Positions 1-6,366 of a DNA stretch of 9,561 bases are shown one piece after another. The notes beneath the pieces were generated by a model. It made no database searches and was not told the origin of the DNA. It saw nothing but the letters and a program-made list of their open reading frames with translations. Position numbers and translations under genes: made by a program. Origin of the DNA: Sporosarcina sp. (GTDB taxonomy: Bacteria; Bacillota; Bacilli; Bacillales_A; Planococcaceae); NCBI GenBank assembly GCA_029263945.1, contig JARIDM010000030.1:1-9561 (forward strand), given 5' to 3'. The stretch's first letter is position 1. Each line of letters begins with the position of its first letter.

Positions 1-1403
1 TAACGTTAATTGCCTCGCCGACGAACCTAATCATTAGCCAACAATTAACGGATAGTGGATTTGACAAACTAGGTTTTTTTGAAATTACACCGATCGGGAT
101 AATAGGCGTAGTGGTCGGCATTATTTATTTGTATCTTGTACGAAATATTTTATTACCCAATGATGAGAAAAGAAGAGAATCGAGTGGAGAACATCGTCTT
201 TCACCCAAACAGCTTGCCTCTGATTATTTACTAGGGGGAAATTTATTTACGGTCAGTGTTCCAGAAGATTCAAGTATGAATGGCAAACCTCTTTCAGACT
301 TAGATATACCGAGCATTTATCAATTATGTATTTTAAAAATTGAAAGGAAAACTAAGGAAGGAATTCATTTACTTCCAATGACTTATCAGGAAATGGCAGG
401 ACCGAACAGTGTTATACAAGAAAAAGATATTTTACATATACAAGGTGCTACCAATGATTTAGAGGAACTGGTTGCTGATTTCGGCTTGGAAATTGACGAA
501 AGAGCATCAGATCCAGATGGTCTTATCTCTAAACAACTGGGAATCGCAGAAGTTTTGTTAACGCCTCATTCTAGTTTTATCAATGAGACGATTAGTAGCA
601 TTAGTTTCCGCGAAAAATATGATTTGAATATTCTTGGTGTGAATCGTAGTGGGTTTTATGTTGTGAGAGATATGTCCAATGAGCGATTGCGCTTTGGCGA
701 TGCACTTCTTGTTCAAGGTGAATGGGATAACATTGATATGTTATCTAAGGAAACAAGTGATGTTGTCGTCATTGGTCAACCTAAAGAGCATGCAAGTATG
801 GCAAGAGCAAGTGGAAAAGCGCCGATTGCTGGTGGGATTATGTTGCTGATGGTCGTTTCAATGATTTTAGAGCTTTTTCCTCCAGTTGTATCTGTATCAA
901 TGGGCGCTGTCTTGATGGTTATAACTGGTTGTGTGCGGAATATGGATGATGCGTATAGTAAAATAAATTGGCAGAGTATCGTGTTAATTGCAGCGATGCT
1001 TCCAATGGCCACTGCATTAGATAAGACTGGTGGAATGCTCTTGTTATCAGATGGCATTATTAATGTACTTGGCGGATTGGGTGCGATTGGTGTATTCGGC
1101 GGAATTTATTTCCTCACCATGTTATTTGGTCAATTTATTAGTAATACGGCAACCGCTGTGTTGTTTGCACCGATTGCGATGAATGCTGCGTTAAGTATGG
1201 ATGCGAGTCCGTACACCTTTTTAATTGCAGTTGCTGTCGGCGCGAGTATGTCTTTTGCAACACCAGTCTCTTCGCCTACGAATGCGCTTGTGATGACAGC
1301 TGGGAACTACCGCTTCTTTGATTTTCTAAAAGTAGGGGTCCCGCTGCAAGTCATTATGTTTGTTGTCATGCTCATCGTCATTCCCATCTTATTTCCTTTG
1401 TAG
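1..1403 (+). CDS. SLC13/DASS-family permease with two RCK_C domains, 5'-truncated
   Basis: Secondary transporter of the inner membrane, probably a sodium-coupled anion or carboxylate carrier by family; the substrate cannot be told from sequence. The reading frame is open from base 3, so the gene enters from the left edge and its start is outside the window; the internal GTG at 111 is not a start. About 466 residues are visible. They begin with the first SPTN signature (visible residues 5-8), then a membrane helix (about 30-46), a cytoplasmic insert with two RCK_C/TrkA_C-type domains (about 73-161 and 176-248), then at least six hydrophobic segments to the C-terminus. An SNTATAV motif lies at about 380-386 and the second SPTN at 424-427. 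Repeated SPTN-type motifs are typical of the two inverted halves of the DASS fold, and the RCK_C insert is known from bacterial SLC13 proteins. An intrinsic terminator follows. No lesion is seen in the visible part. The family is secure; the substrate is unknown. Confidence 0.9.
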   Translation, partial: TLIASPTNLIISQQLTDSGFDKLGFFEITPIGIIGVVVGIIYLYLVRNILLPNDEKRRESSGEHRLSPKQLASDYLLGGNLFTVSVPEDSSMNGKPLSDLDIPSIYQLCILKIERKTKEGIHLLPMTYQEMAGPNSVIQEKDILHIQGATNDLEELVADFGLEIDERASDPDGLISKQLGIAEVLLTPHSSFINETISSISFREKYDLNILGVNRSGFYVVRDMSNERLRFGDALLVQGEWDNIDMLSKETSDVVVIGQPKEHASMARASGKAPIAGGIMLLMVVSMILELFPPVVSVSMGAVLMVITGCVRNMDDAYSKINWQSIVLIAAMLPMATALDKTGGMLLLSDGIINVLGGLGAIGVFGGIYFLTMLFGQFISNTATAVLFAPIAMNAALSMDASPYTFLIAVAVGASMSFATPVSSPTNALVMTAGNYRFFDFLKVGVPLQVIMFVVMLIVIPILFPL

Positions 1404-1435
1404 AAGACGTCTTTTTGAAAAAATAGTGAAGAAAC

Positions 1436-1476
1436 CGACCCTCTCTACTAAACTTCTAGTAGGAAGGGTCGTTTTT
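1436..1476 (+). terminator. Intrinsic terminator of the SLC13-type permease gene
   Basis: A hairpin starts 32 bases after the stop codon. The left arm begins CGACCCT at 1436 and the right arm ends AGGGTCG at 1471. The stem is about 15 bp with one mismatch and one G-T pair, and a TTTTT run follows directly (1472-1476). This is a standard rho-independent terminator for the + strand. Confidence 0.85.
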
Positions 1477-1490
1477 ACTTGTGAGGCATT

Positions 1491-1610
1491 TTTATTTGGG
1501 CGATTTTTAAGTTTATTGGGCGTTTATTTTGTTTATTGGGCGAATTTCGTGATATTTGGGCGATTTTTTCGATATTTGGGCGAAATTTTCATTTTATGGG
1601 CGTCTAGCTC
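1491..1610. repeat. Six-unit array with an exact 20-bp period and GGGCG core
   Basis: GGGCG occurs at 1498, 1518, 1538, 1558, 1578 and 1598, always exactly 20 bp apart. Flanks are AT-rich and loosely conserved (roughly TTTATTTGGGCGAATTTTT). The first and last units are the most diverged. The period is not a multiple of three, so this is a DNA- or RNA-level repeat and not a protein repeat. It lies between the two facing terminators of the convergent flanking genes, so it is probably little transcribed. I recall similar GGGCG/CGCCC AT-rich repeats, often mis-called as short proteins rich in YWA and LGEF, between genes of Bacillaceae, but this memory is unchecked. Function unknown. Confidence 0.85.
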
Positions 1611-1634
1611 ATAATTCGCATCGACATTAAATCA

Positions 1635-1672
1635 AAAACAACAAAAAGACGTTAGTGAACGGTTCACTAACG
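1635..1672 (-). terminator. Intrinsic terminator of the aldo/keto reductase gene
   Basis: A perfect 10-bp stem (1650-1659 with 1663-1672, loop CGG) lies 18 bases past the stop codon of the minus-strand reductase gene. Read on the minus strand, the hairpin is followed by TCTTTTTGTTGTTTTT, a good T-rich tail. It faces the permease terminator across the 20-bp repeat array. Confidence 0.85.
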
Positions 1673-1690
1673 CCTGAAAGGTGCTTATTT

Positions 1691-2608
1691 TTATGGGAGT
1701 ACATTTCCTGCCACACGGTAAATTTCGTACCACTCTTCTCGTGTGAGCGTAATGTCTGCTGCTTTCGAGATGTTTTGAAGACGCGCTGTATTCATCGTGC
1801 CCACTATGGCTTGCATTTTTGCTGGGTGACGTAAAATCCAGGCGACTGCAATCGTTGATTTGTCTACATTGTGTTTTTCGCCAATCTCTTGAAGTTTTGC
1901 ATTTAGCTCTGGGAATTTTTCGTGATCTACAAAAACGCCTTCAAAGAATCCGTACTGGAAAGGTGACCATGCTTGGATTGTCATGTCATTTAATCGGCTG
2001 TAATCGAGCACGGCACCGTCTCGGTCAATGGCATTTTCAAATCTTGTGTTCATTTGAATTCCAGCATCTACCATAGGGGTGTGCATGACACTAAATTGAA
2101 GCTGATTGGTGATAAGGTCTTGTTCTACGTACTTCTTTAAAAGTTCAATTTGCATAGGTGTGTGATTACTCACACCAAAATGTTTAACTTTTCCACTTTC
2201 CTTTAATGCAGAGAAAGCTTCTGCAACCTCTTCAGGTTCAACAAGTGTATCTGGTCGGTGTAAAAGAAAAACATCAATATATTCTGTTTTTAAACGTTTT
2301 AAACTAGCGTCTACAGATCCGATAATATGTTCTTTAGAAAAGTCGAAATAACCTTTTCGAATGCCTGCTTTTGTTTGGAGAAGCATTTTCTCGCGAATCG
2401 TTGGGTTCATCTCCACCGCATTGGCAAAGATTTCTTCTGACTTGCCCCCAGCGTAAATATCCGCATGGTCAAAGAAATTGACGCCGAGATCTAACGCGTT
2501 ATGTATGATCTCAGCAGCTTCTTTTTCAGTGCGTTCACCCATTCTCATACAGCCGAGTGCTACCGTAGAAACACTTAAATCACTTGTACCTAATTGAATG
2601 TTTTTCAT
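1691..2608 (-). CDS. Aldo/keto reductase, YdhF-like
   Basis: Cytoplasmic NAD(P)H-dependent oxidoreductase of the AKR superfamily, 305 residues, the usual length for a complete (alpha/beta)8 barrel enzyme. The catalytic tetrad is visible as D47 and Y52 in NFFDHADIY, K80 in QTKAG and H117 in LLHRPD. Further AKR landmarks are GVSNHT (145-150), QLQFSV (169-174), WSPF (214-217) and a C-terminal cofactor-binding segment VGTMNTARLQN (269-279). The HRPD form and overall pattern resemble E. coli YdhF and its Bacillales relatives. The natural substrate is unknown; such enzymes usually reduce aldehydes or ketones. The start is supported by an AGAAGGG ribosome site about 6 bases upstream on the minus strand. 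It is monocistronic, diverges from the sugar regulator and ends in its own terminator. No link to the sugar operon is evident. Confidence 0.93.
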   Translation of the reverse strand: MKNIQLGTSDLSVSTVALGCMRMGERTEKEAAEIIHNALDLGVNFFDHADIYAGGKSEEIFANAVEMNPTIREKMLLQTKAGIRKGYFDFSKEHIIGSVDASLKRLKTEYIDVFLLHRPDTLVEPEEVAEAFSALKESGKVKHFGVSNHTPMQIELLKKYVEQDLITNQLQFSVMHTPMVDAGIQMNTRFENAIDRDGAVLDYSRLNDMTIQAWSPFQYGFFEGVFVDHEKFPELNAKLQEIGEKHNVDKSTIAVAWILRHPAKMQAIVGTMNTARLQNISKAADITLTREEWYEIYRVAGNVLP

Positions 2609-2620
2609 GAAATCCCTTCT

Positions 2621-2640
2621 TTCTGTAGTTTTCTGTAGTT
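2621..2640. repeat. Perfect 10-bp tandem duplication in the AKR leader
   Basis: TTCTGTAGTT occurs twice back to back, directly upstream of the reductase ribosome binding site. It falls in the predicted 5' untranslated leader of that gene. It may be a simple replication-slippage duplication; no function is evident. Confidence 0.7.
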
Positions 2641-2664
2641 TAACATAAGAGAAGTCGTATAAAC

Positions 2665-2695
2665 ATTTTGTGCACTTGACTTACCTAGGAGTCAA
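2665..2695 (-). promoter_or_regulatory. Possible MerR-type promoter and operator of the AKR gene
   Basis: On the minus strand, TTGACT (2695-2690) is followed after 19 bp by CAAAAT (2670-2665), a weak -10 with 4 of 6 matches. A dyad TTGACT-N8-AGTCAA (2676-2681 with 2690-2695) overlaps the -35 and fills the spacer. An over-long 19-bp spacer carrying a dyad is the hallmark of promoters activated by MerR-family proteins, which often control AKR genes in Bacillales. No MerR gene is in the window. The transcript would start near 2658 with a leader of about 50 bases. The dyad is seen; its role is inferred. Confidence 0.4.
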
Positions 2696-2752
2696 AGTAT
2701 TTTTTCGAGATTAATTTAAATCAGATGCATCAACCATTACATCAGGTTAAAA

Positions 2753-2781
2753 TTTATGCGTTTTCATAAATTCCGCATAAA
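2753..2781. promoter_or_regulatory. Inverted repeat TTTATGCG-N13-CGCATAAA
   Basis: A perfect 8-bp inverted repeat (2753-2760 and 2774-2781) lies in the divergent promoter region, about 103 bases before the regulator start and just upstream of the candidate -10 at 2794. The centre-to-centre distance of the two arms is 21 bp, two helical turns, as expected for a protein dimer bound to one DNA face. It could be an operator for the activator gene. No T-run follows, so it is not a terminator. Confidence 0.45.
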
Positions 2782-2790
2782 AGTACACAT

Positions 2791-2799
2791 TGATATGCT
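2791..2799 (+). promoter_or_regulatory. Candidate extended -10 promoter of the LevR-type regulator
   Basis: TGATATGCT is an extended -10 (TGN plus TATGCT, 4 of 6 matches). The hexamer 17 bp upstream, TTCCGC at 2771, is a poor -35, as is common with extended -10 promoters. Transcription would start near 2806, giving a leader of about 78 bases. Other AT-rich hexamers nearby could serve, so this is tentative. Confidence 0.3.
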
Positions 2800-2883
2800 A
2801 CTATGAGAATAATTAGATAGGTACGTACGTGTGACTTGTTATTTAGACATTCATGGCTATGGTGCTATTTCAGGAGGGTAAAT

Positions 2884-5550
2884 ATGAACCGCAAAGAAAA
2901 TGTTTTTAACATTGTCAAAAATCATAAAGGTAACGTTTCCGCTAACGAAGTTGCTGAAGCGCTTAAACTAGAACGCTCAAATGTCAGCCGACACTTAAAT
3001 GAACTTCATAGAGAAGGACGGATTGAAAAAATTAATGGGCGACCCATGCTTTATCATTATCAGGAAATCCTACCTGCAGAAAAAAATGAACAACAACCCA
3101 GTGATGTTTTTTCTAATTTAATTGGAACAGAAGGTAGTCTGAAAATTGCTGTGCAGCAAGCGCAAGCGGCTATCCATTACCCACCACGGGGATTACATAC
3201 GCTTATTTTAGGAAGAACGGGAACTGGTAAATCATTTTTTGCGGAGTGTATGTATCAGTACGCCTTGGAATCAGGAAGAATAAGTGAAGACGCGCCTTTT
3301 ATTCAATTTAATTGTGCAGATTATGCGCAAAACCCACAGCTTCTTTTTGCCCATATTTTTGGTTTGAAAAGAGGCGCATTTACAGGAGCTACTGAAGATC
3401 GTCCTGGTTTAATTGAAAAAGCAGATCATGGGATTTTATTTTTAGATGAAATTCATAGACTTCCACCAGAAGGACAAGAAATGTTATTTACATTTATAGA
3501 TAAAGGGGAATTTAGACGGTTAGGTGATAGTGAACAAATTAAAAGTGCTTCAGTTCAAATTATTGGGGCGACAACGGAGTCAACGGAATCTTATTTGTTA
3601 GAAACCTTTACGCGAAGAATTCCGATGACAATTACGCTCCCATCATTAGAAGATCGGCAATTGGAGGAACGTTACCAACTGATCGAGCATTTCTTAGTAC
3701 AAGAGTCGGGTCGTTTAAATGAGACCATTTATGTTGAAAGACGTGTCCTTACAGCATTTTTACTATATAGAACCTCGGCAAATATAGGTCAGTTGCAAAG
3801 AGATTTGAAACTTGCTTGTGCAAAAACATTTCTACACTATATTTCTAAACAAACCCCAACGTTGTTAATCGAGCAAAAGGACATTCCGATTCACGTCCAA
3901 AAAGGGTTGCTAGATGTGAAACAATATAGGGAAAAGATGGATCGTTTATTAGATGGCGAGCAAACTGTATTTACTTTTTCGCATGACGAACATGGACATC
4001 GATTATTCAATCAAGACCAAGAAACGAACTTATATGAAAATATAGAGAAAAAGTTAAGGGAATTATATAAAGAAGGCAAAAATGAGCTGGATATTCAAAA
4101 TGAGCTCTTGGTCGATTTCAATCAACATTTTAGCGAGTATATCGACCACTTACCACAAATCGGTGTAGAAGGTATGGTTAATGAACAAATTTGGCGTGTG
4201 ACGGACAAAGTTTATGCATACGTGGAGCACGAACTTGAGCGGACATTTGATAAAAAGATGAAGTTTGCATTTGCACTTCATTTACAAGGGACCGTTGAAC
4301 GAATTAAGCAGAATAATATTGTGTCACATCCTAATTTAAATGAGATTCATAAAGAATATCCAAAAGAATTTAAAGCGTCTATAGAAGTGGCGCAAATGAT
4401 TGGAAAAGAATTAGGCGTTGAAATTCCATTAGATGAGATTGGGTTTATTGCGATGTTTTTGGTCGCAGATATTGAAGAAAGCCTTTCTAAAGAAGAGCAT
4501 AAAGTCGGTGTTATCGTGATGATGCATGGGAATACAACTGCATCGAGTATGTTGTTAACCGTCCAAGAGTTATTGGGTGTAAGACATGGAAAAGCTTTTG
4601 ATATGCCACTATCAATGGAAGTGCGGGAAATTTATACGCATGTTAAACGTACAATTCATGAGATGGAACCTACTAAAGGTGTATTGTTTCTCGTAGATAT
4701 GGGGTCGTTGTCTTCCTTTGGCCATATGATTACAGAGGAGATTGGGATTCGGACAAAAACCATTACAATGACAAGTACACCAGTGGTAATGGAAGCTGTT
4801 CGCAAAGCATCTTTAGGAAGAGGACTAGAGGATATCTATCAAAGCTGTAGACAATTGGTTGAGAGTCAGTTTAGCGTCCCGTCATTTAGTCCTAAGCCAA
4901 TTGGAAAAGCAATCATTGCTGCTTGTTTTACAGGCGAAGGGGTTGCTAGAAAAATTAAAGAGAAATTATTGGAAGTTGTTCATGGAAAAGAAATCGAAGT
5001 CATTTCATTACAATTTTTACATCGACAATCTTTTGTTGAAAAGCTTGACCAGTTACTTGAGCAATACGATATCGTGGCAATTGCAGGGACTGTTCAGATT
5101 GACTACAAGAACATTCCTTACTTTTCACCGATGGAAATCTTTCAGGATGCACCATTAATGAGATTACAACAGTTAATTGGAGAAAATGAACCATACAGTG
5201 AGATGGTGAAGACCTTAGAAAGTCACTTTAAAATGATTCCTTCCGTAGCTAAGTTAATAGAACTAATTAGGTCGTTTATTAAAACTCTCGAACTAAAATT
5301 AAATCTTACACTAGAAGCTGGCGTTGACATGGGGATTATTTTGCATGTAGCTTTTTTAGTTGAAAACATACGCTTGAATCAACCAAGCCGCCCATTTCCT
5401 AATATGCAAGCGTTTCAAGATGAATATGGAACTGATCTCGAAATTGTTAAATCAACTGTTCATGAATTAGAAAAAGAATATGATATCTCCATTGAAGAAA
5501 GTGAATTAATGCATATTTATCAAATGTTTATTGAAAACCAATGTGCGTAA
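2884..5550 (+). CDS. LevR/CelR-type sigma-54-dependent PTS transcription activator
   Basis: DNA-binding enhancer protein of 888 residues that activates sigma-54 RNA polymerase in response to PTS phosphorylation. Order: winged-helix HTH (about 5-58); AAA+ domain with Walker A GRTGTGKS (110-117), the sigma-54-contacting GAFTGA loop (164-169), Walker B ILFLDE (184-189) and arginines 244-245; PRD1 (about 430-535, H466); EIIA(Man)-like domain (about 540-660, H548 in MMHGN); EIIB(Gat)-like domain (about 674-755, C681 in AACFTGEG); PRD2 (about 785-885, H821). This is the full LevR layout. By analogy with B. subtilis LevR, H548 would receive phosphate from HPr and H821 from the cognate EIIB; that is inference. 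PRD1 has F525 where many PRDs have a second histidine. ATG 2884 is chosen because AGGAGGG lies 5 bases upstream; the in-frame TTG at 2836 has no such site and adds unrelated residues. Its target is almost surely the -24/-12 promoter at 5791, just downstream. Confidence 0.95.
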   Translation: MNRKENVFNIVKNHKGNVSANEVAEALKLERSNVSRHLNELHREGRIEKINGRPMLYHYQEILPAEKNEQQPSDVFSNLIGTEGSLKIAVQQAQAAIHYPPRGLHTLILGRTGTGKSFFAECMYQYALESGRISEDAPFIQFNCADYAQNPQLLFAHIFGLKRGAFTGATEDRPGLIEKADHGILFLDEIHRLPPEGQEMLFTFIDKGEFRRLGDSEQIKSASVQIIGATTESTESYLLETFTRRIPMTITLPSLEDRQLEERYQLIEHFLVQESGRLNETIYVERRVLTAFLLYRTSANIGQLQRDLKLACAKTFLHYISKQTPTLLIEQKDIPIHVQKGLLDVKQYREKMDRLLDGEQTVFTFSHDEHGHRLFNQDQETNLYENIEKKLRELYKEGKNELDIQNELLVDFNQHFSEYIDHLPQIGVEGMVNEQIWRVTDKVYAYVEHELERTFDKKMKFAFALHLQGTVERIKQNNIVSHPNLNEIHKEYPKEFKASIEVAQMIGKELGVEIPLDEIGFIAMFLVADIEESLSKEEHKVGVIVMMHGNTTASSMLLTVQELLGVRHGKAFDMPLSMEVREIYTHVKRTIHEMEPTKGVLFLVDMGSLSSFGHMITEEIGIRTKTITMTSTPVVMEAVRKASLGRGLEDIYQSCRQLVESQFSVPSFSPKPIGKAIIAACFTGEGVARKIKEKLLEVVHGKEIEVISLQFLHRQSFVEKLDQLLEQYDIVAIAGTVQIDYKNIPYFSPMEIFQDAPLMRLQQLIGENEPYSEMVKTLESHFKMIPSVAKLIELIRSFIKTLELKLNLTLEAGVDMGIILHVAFLVENIRLNQPSRPFPNMQAFQDEYGTDLEIVKSTVHELEKEYDISIEESELMHIYQMFIENQCA

Positions 5551-5701
5551 TCGTGTGTAAATACATCTATCTATTTCATAATAGGTTTTATTGCGAAACG
5601 ACCCTAACCTAGCGTCGGGTTGAACCGGTCCAGAATAATAGATAGCGTCATCGTCGCAACATGTGGTCATTCTGAAATTGAAACCGATGGAGGCTATTAA
5701 G
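5551..5701. other. Gene-free stretch between the regulator stop and its terminator
   Basis: There is no convincing ORF here. It holds one GTGTGTAA octamer at 5553, short GGGTT/AACC self-complementary bits at about 5600-5630, and an imperfect stem (5641-5653 with 5685-5698, about 12 pairs including two G-T pairs and a small internal loop) closing a loop of about 31 bases. No clear sigma-A promoter precedes it, so it is most simply a long, structured 3' untranslated region of the regulator mRNA ending at the hairpin at 5702. A small RNA made from this region is possible but unsupported. Confidence 0.4.
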
Positions 5702-5740
5702 AAACCGCGAGTGTGTAAGGAGTTACACACTCGCGGTTTT
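5702..5740 (+). terminator. Long perfect hairpin: regulator terminator, perhaps also an activator site
   Basis: A perfect 17-bp stem (5702-5718 with 5723-5739) with loop GGAG starts with AAACCGCG and ends in CGCGGTTTT. The T-tail is short, but the GC-rich stem flanked by A and T runs fits a bidirectional intrinsic terminator, here about 150 bases after the regulator stop. Its centre is near -98 from the predicted sigma-54 start, and its inner part is an inverted pair GTGTGTAA/TTACACAC. That position is also where LevR-type enhancers sit, so the DNA may have two roles. Confidence 0.75.
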
Positions 5741-5748
5741 GTGTGTAA
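5711..5748. promoter_or_regulatory. GTGTGTAA octamer cluster, candidate activator binding site (UAS)
   Basis: GTGTGTAA occurs at 5711-5718 and 5741-5748 in direct orientation exactly 30 bp apart, and inverted as TTACACAC at 5723-5730. A further direct copy is at 5553-5560. Relative to the predicted start at 5818 the cluster covers about -107 to -70, a normal enhancer distance for a sigma-54 activator. The repeats are visible; binding by the LevR-type protein encoded upstream is inferred. Confidence 0.45.
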
Positions 5749-5790
5749 ACAGCTAAATGTTGAATTGATGGTGTTTGTAGCGTGAAAAGT

Positions 5791-5807
5791 TTGGCATGGT
5801 TCTTGCA
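5791..5807 (+). promoter_or_regulatory. Sigma-54 (-24/-12) promoter of the PTS operon
   Basis: TTGGCATGGTTCTTGCA matches the sigma-54 consensus TGGCAC-N5-TTGC almost fully. GG (5793-5794) and GC (5805-5806) are separated by the required 10 bases. Transcription should start near 5818, leaving a leader of about 64 bases before the EIIB gene. The nearby gene for a GAFTGA-bearing activator supports this strongly. Confidence 0.92.
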
Positions 5808-5881
5808 AGTATATAGGTGAACAAGAAAATAAGTCTAACAACTCTTAATAGACTCATTAAAAAAGAAAGAAGAGGGGATCA

Positions 5882-6205
5882 ATGATGAAAAGAATTATGT
5901 TGGTTTGTTCGGCAGGGATGTCGACGAGTTTACTCGTATCGAAAATGGAAAAGGCTGCAGAGGCAAGGGAATTAGATGTGAAAATATTTGCAGTATCAGA
6001 AGCTGAGTCAGGAAGGTATTTAGATGAAGTCGATGTTATGTTACTGGGTCCACAAGTCCGATTTTTATTAAAGAAAATGTTGAAAAAAGTGGAAGGGAAA
6101 GGAATCCCAGTTGAAGTGATTGAAAATATTGATTACGGCACAATGAACGGAGAAGCTGTTTTAACAAGAGCGTTAGCATTACTTTCGTCTTCTGAACAGC
6201 AATGA
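5882..6205 (+). CDS. licB: PTS lactose/cellobiose-family EIIB component
   Basis: Cytoplasmic phosphocarrier that takes phosphate from EIIA and gives it to the sugar carried by EIIC. It has 107 residues, the usual size for a free-standing Lac-family IIB. The phosphorylated cysteine is C9 in the N-terminal loop VCSAGMSTS, and LLGPQVRFLL (54-63) is another family signature. Two ATG codons are adjacent (5882 and 5885). The AGAGGGG ribosome site ends 4 bases before the first and 7 before the second, so 5885 may be the true start (106 residues, C8). This is the first gene of the sigma-54 operon. The following EIIC gene begins 161 bases later, an unusually wide gap inside an operon. The symbol follows the B. 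subtilis licBCAH order; celA or chbB-type names are equally possible. Confidence 0.93.
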   Translation: MMKRIMLVCSAGMSTSLLVSKMEKAAEARELDVKIFAVSEAESGRYLDEVDVMLLGPQVRFLLKKMLKKVEGKGIPVEVIENIDYGTMNGEAVLTRALALLSSSEQQ

Positions 6206-6268
6206 AATTGTAGTTATGTAGAGAGTCATCAAGAAATCGACTTAGGTACTCAATTATTTAACTTGAAT

Positions 6269-6282
6269 TGAAAACGCTTCCG
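6269..6282. promoter_or_regulatory. cre-like CcpA site inside the PTS operon
   Basis: TGAAAACGCTTCCG matches the cre consensus TGWAANCGNTNWCA at 12 of 14 positions, with both mismatches in the last three. It lies between the EIIB and EIIC genes, more than 450 bases downstream of the operon start, where CcpA could act as a roadblock to elongation. This would give glucose repression of a promoter that sigma-A-type cre sites could not control. Role inferred. Confidence 0.5.
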
Positions 6283-6283
6283 A

Positions 6284-6313
6284 GGATTGTAGGTAGAAGA
6301 AAATATACAATCC
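6284..6313 (+). other. mRNA hairpin between the EIIB and EIIC genes
   Basis: GGATTGTA (6284-6291) pairs perfectly with TACAATCC (6306-6313) around a 14-base A-rich loop. It follows the cre-like site directly and stands 53 bases before the EIIC start. No T-run follows, so it is not a terminator. It could shield the EIIB message from 3' decay after cleavage and so set the EIIB to EIIC ratio, but nothing shows this directly. Confidence 0.4.
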
Positions 6314-6366
6314 CACTTGAACGAACTTATTAAATCTGCAGTTATAAACGAGGAGGATGAAACGAT

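Noticed and set aside
1491..1610. CRISPR-like array
   Set aside because: The period is only 20 bp with a core of about 5 conserved bases. There is no repeat of 25-40 bp, no unique spacers of CRISPR length and no cas gene.
1360..1614. 84-residue + strand ORF reading through the permease end, its terminator and the 20-bp array
   Set aside because: It overlaps the permease 3' end in another frame, crosses a strong terminator hairpin and has no ribosome binding site. Its FGRF/YWA content comes from the DNA repeat.
2821..2830. Palindromic GTACGTACGT as an operator
   Set aside because: It is a short simple alternation with no second copy and no clear relation to a promoter element; chance is likely.
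2836..2883. TTG-initiated N-terminal extension of the LevR-type regulator
   Set aside because: No ribosome site stands before the TTG, whereas AGGAGGG is placed correctly for ATG 2884, and the extra residues do not look like HTH sequence.
4859..5158. 99-residue + strand ORF inside the regulator gene
   Set aside because: It is an out-of-frame shadow of the EIIB-like domain coding region; the main frame is continuous with well-conserved domains.
5506..5841. 111-residue minus-strand ORF across the intergenic region
   Set aside because: It runs through the terminator hairpin, the sigma-54 promoter and the end of the regulator gene, has no recognisable ribosome site, and resembles no family I know.
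5832..5854. AGTCTA/TAGACT hairpin in the leader of the EIIB gene as an attenuator
   Set aside because: Only 6 bp with an 11-base loop and no T-run; too weak to claim regulation.
6342..6348. TTATAAA upstream of the EIIC gene as a sigma-A promoter -10
   Set aside because: The best -35 (TTGAAC at 6317) is 19-20 bp away, and the transcript would start on or after the ribosome binding site.
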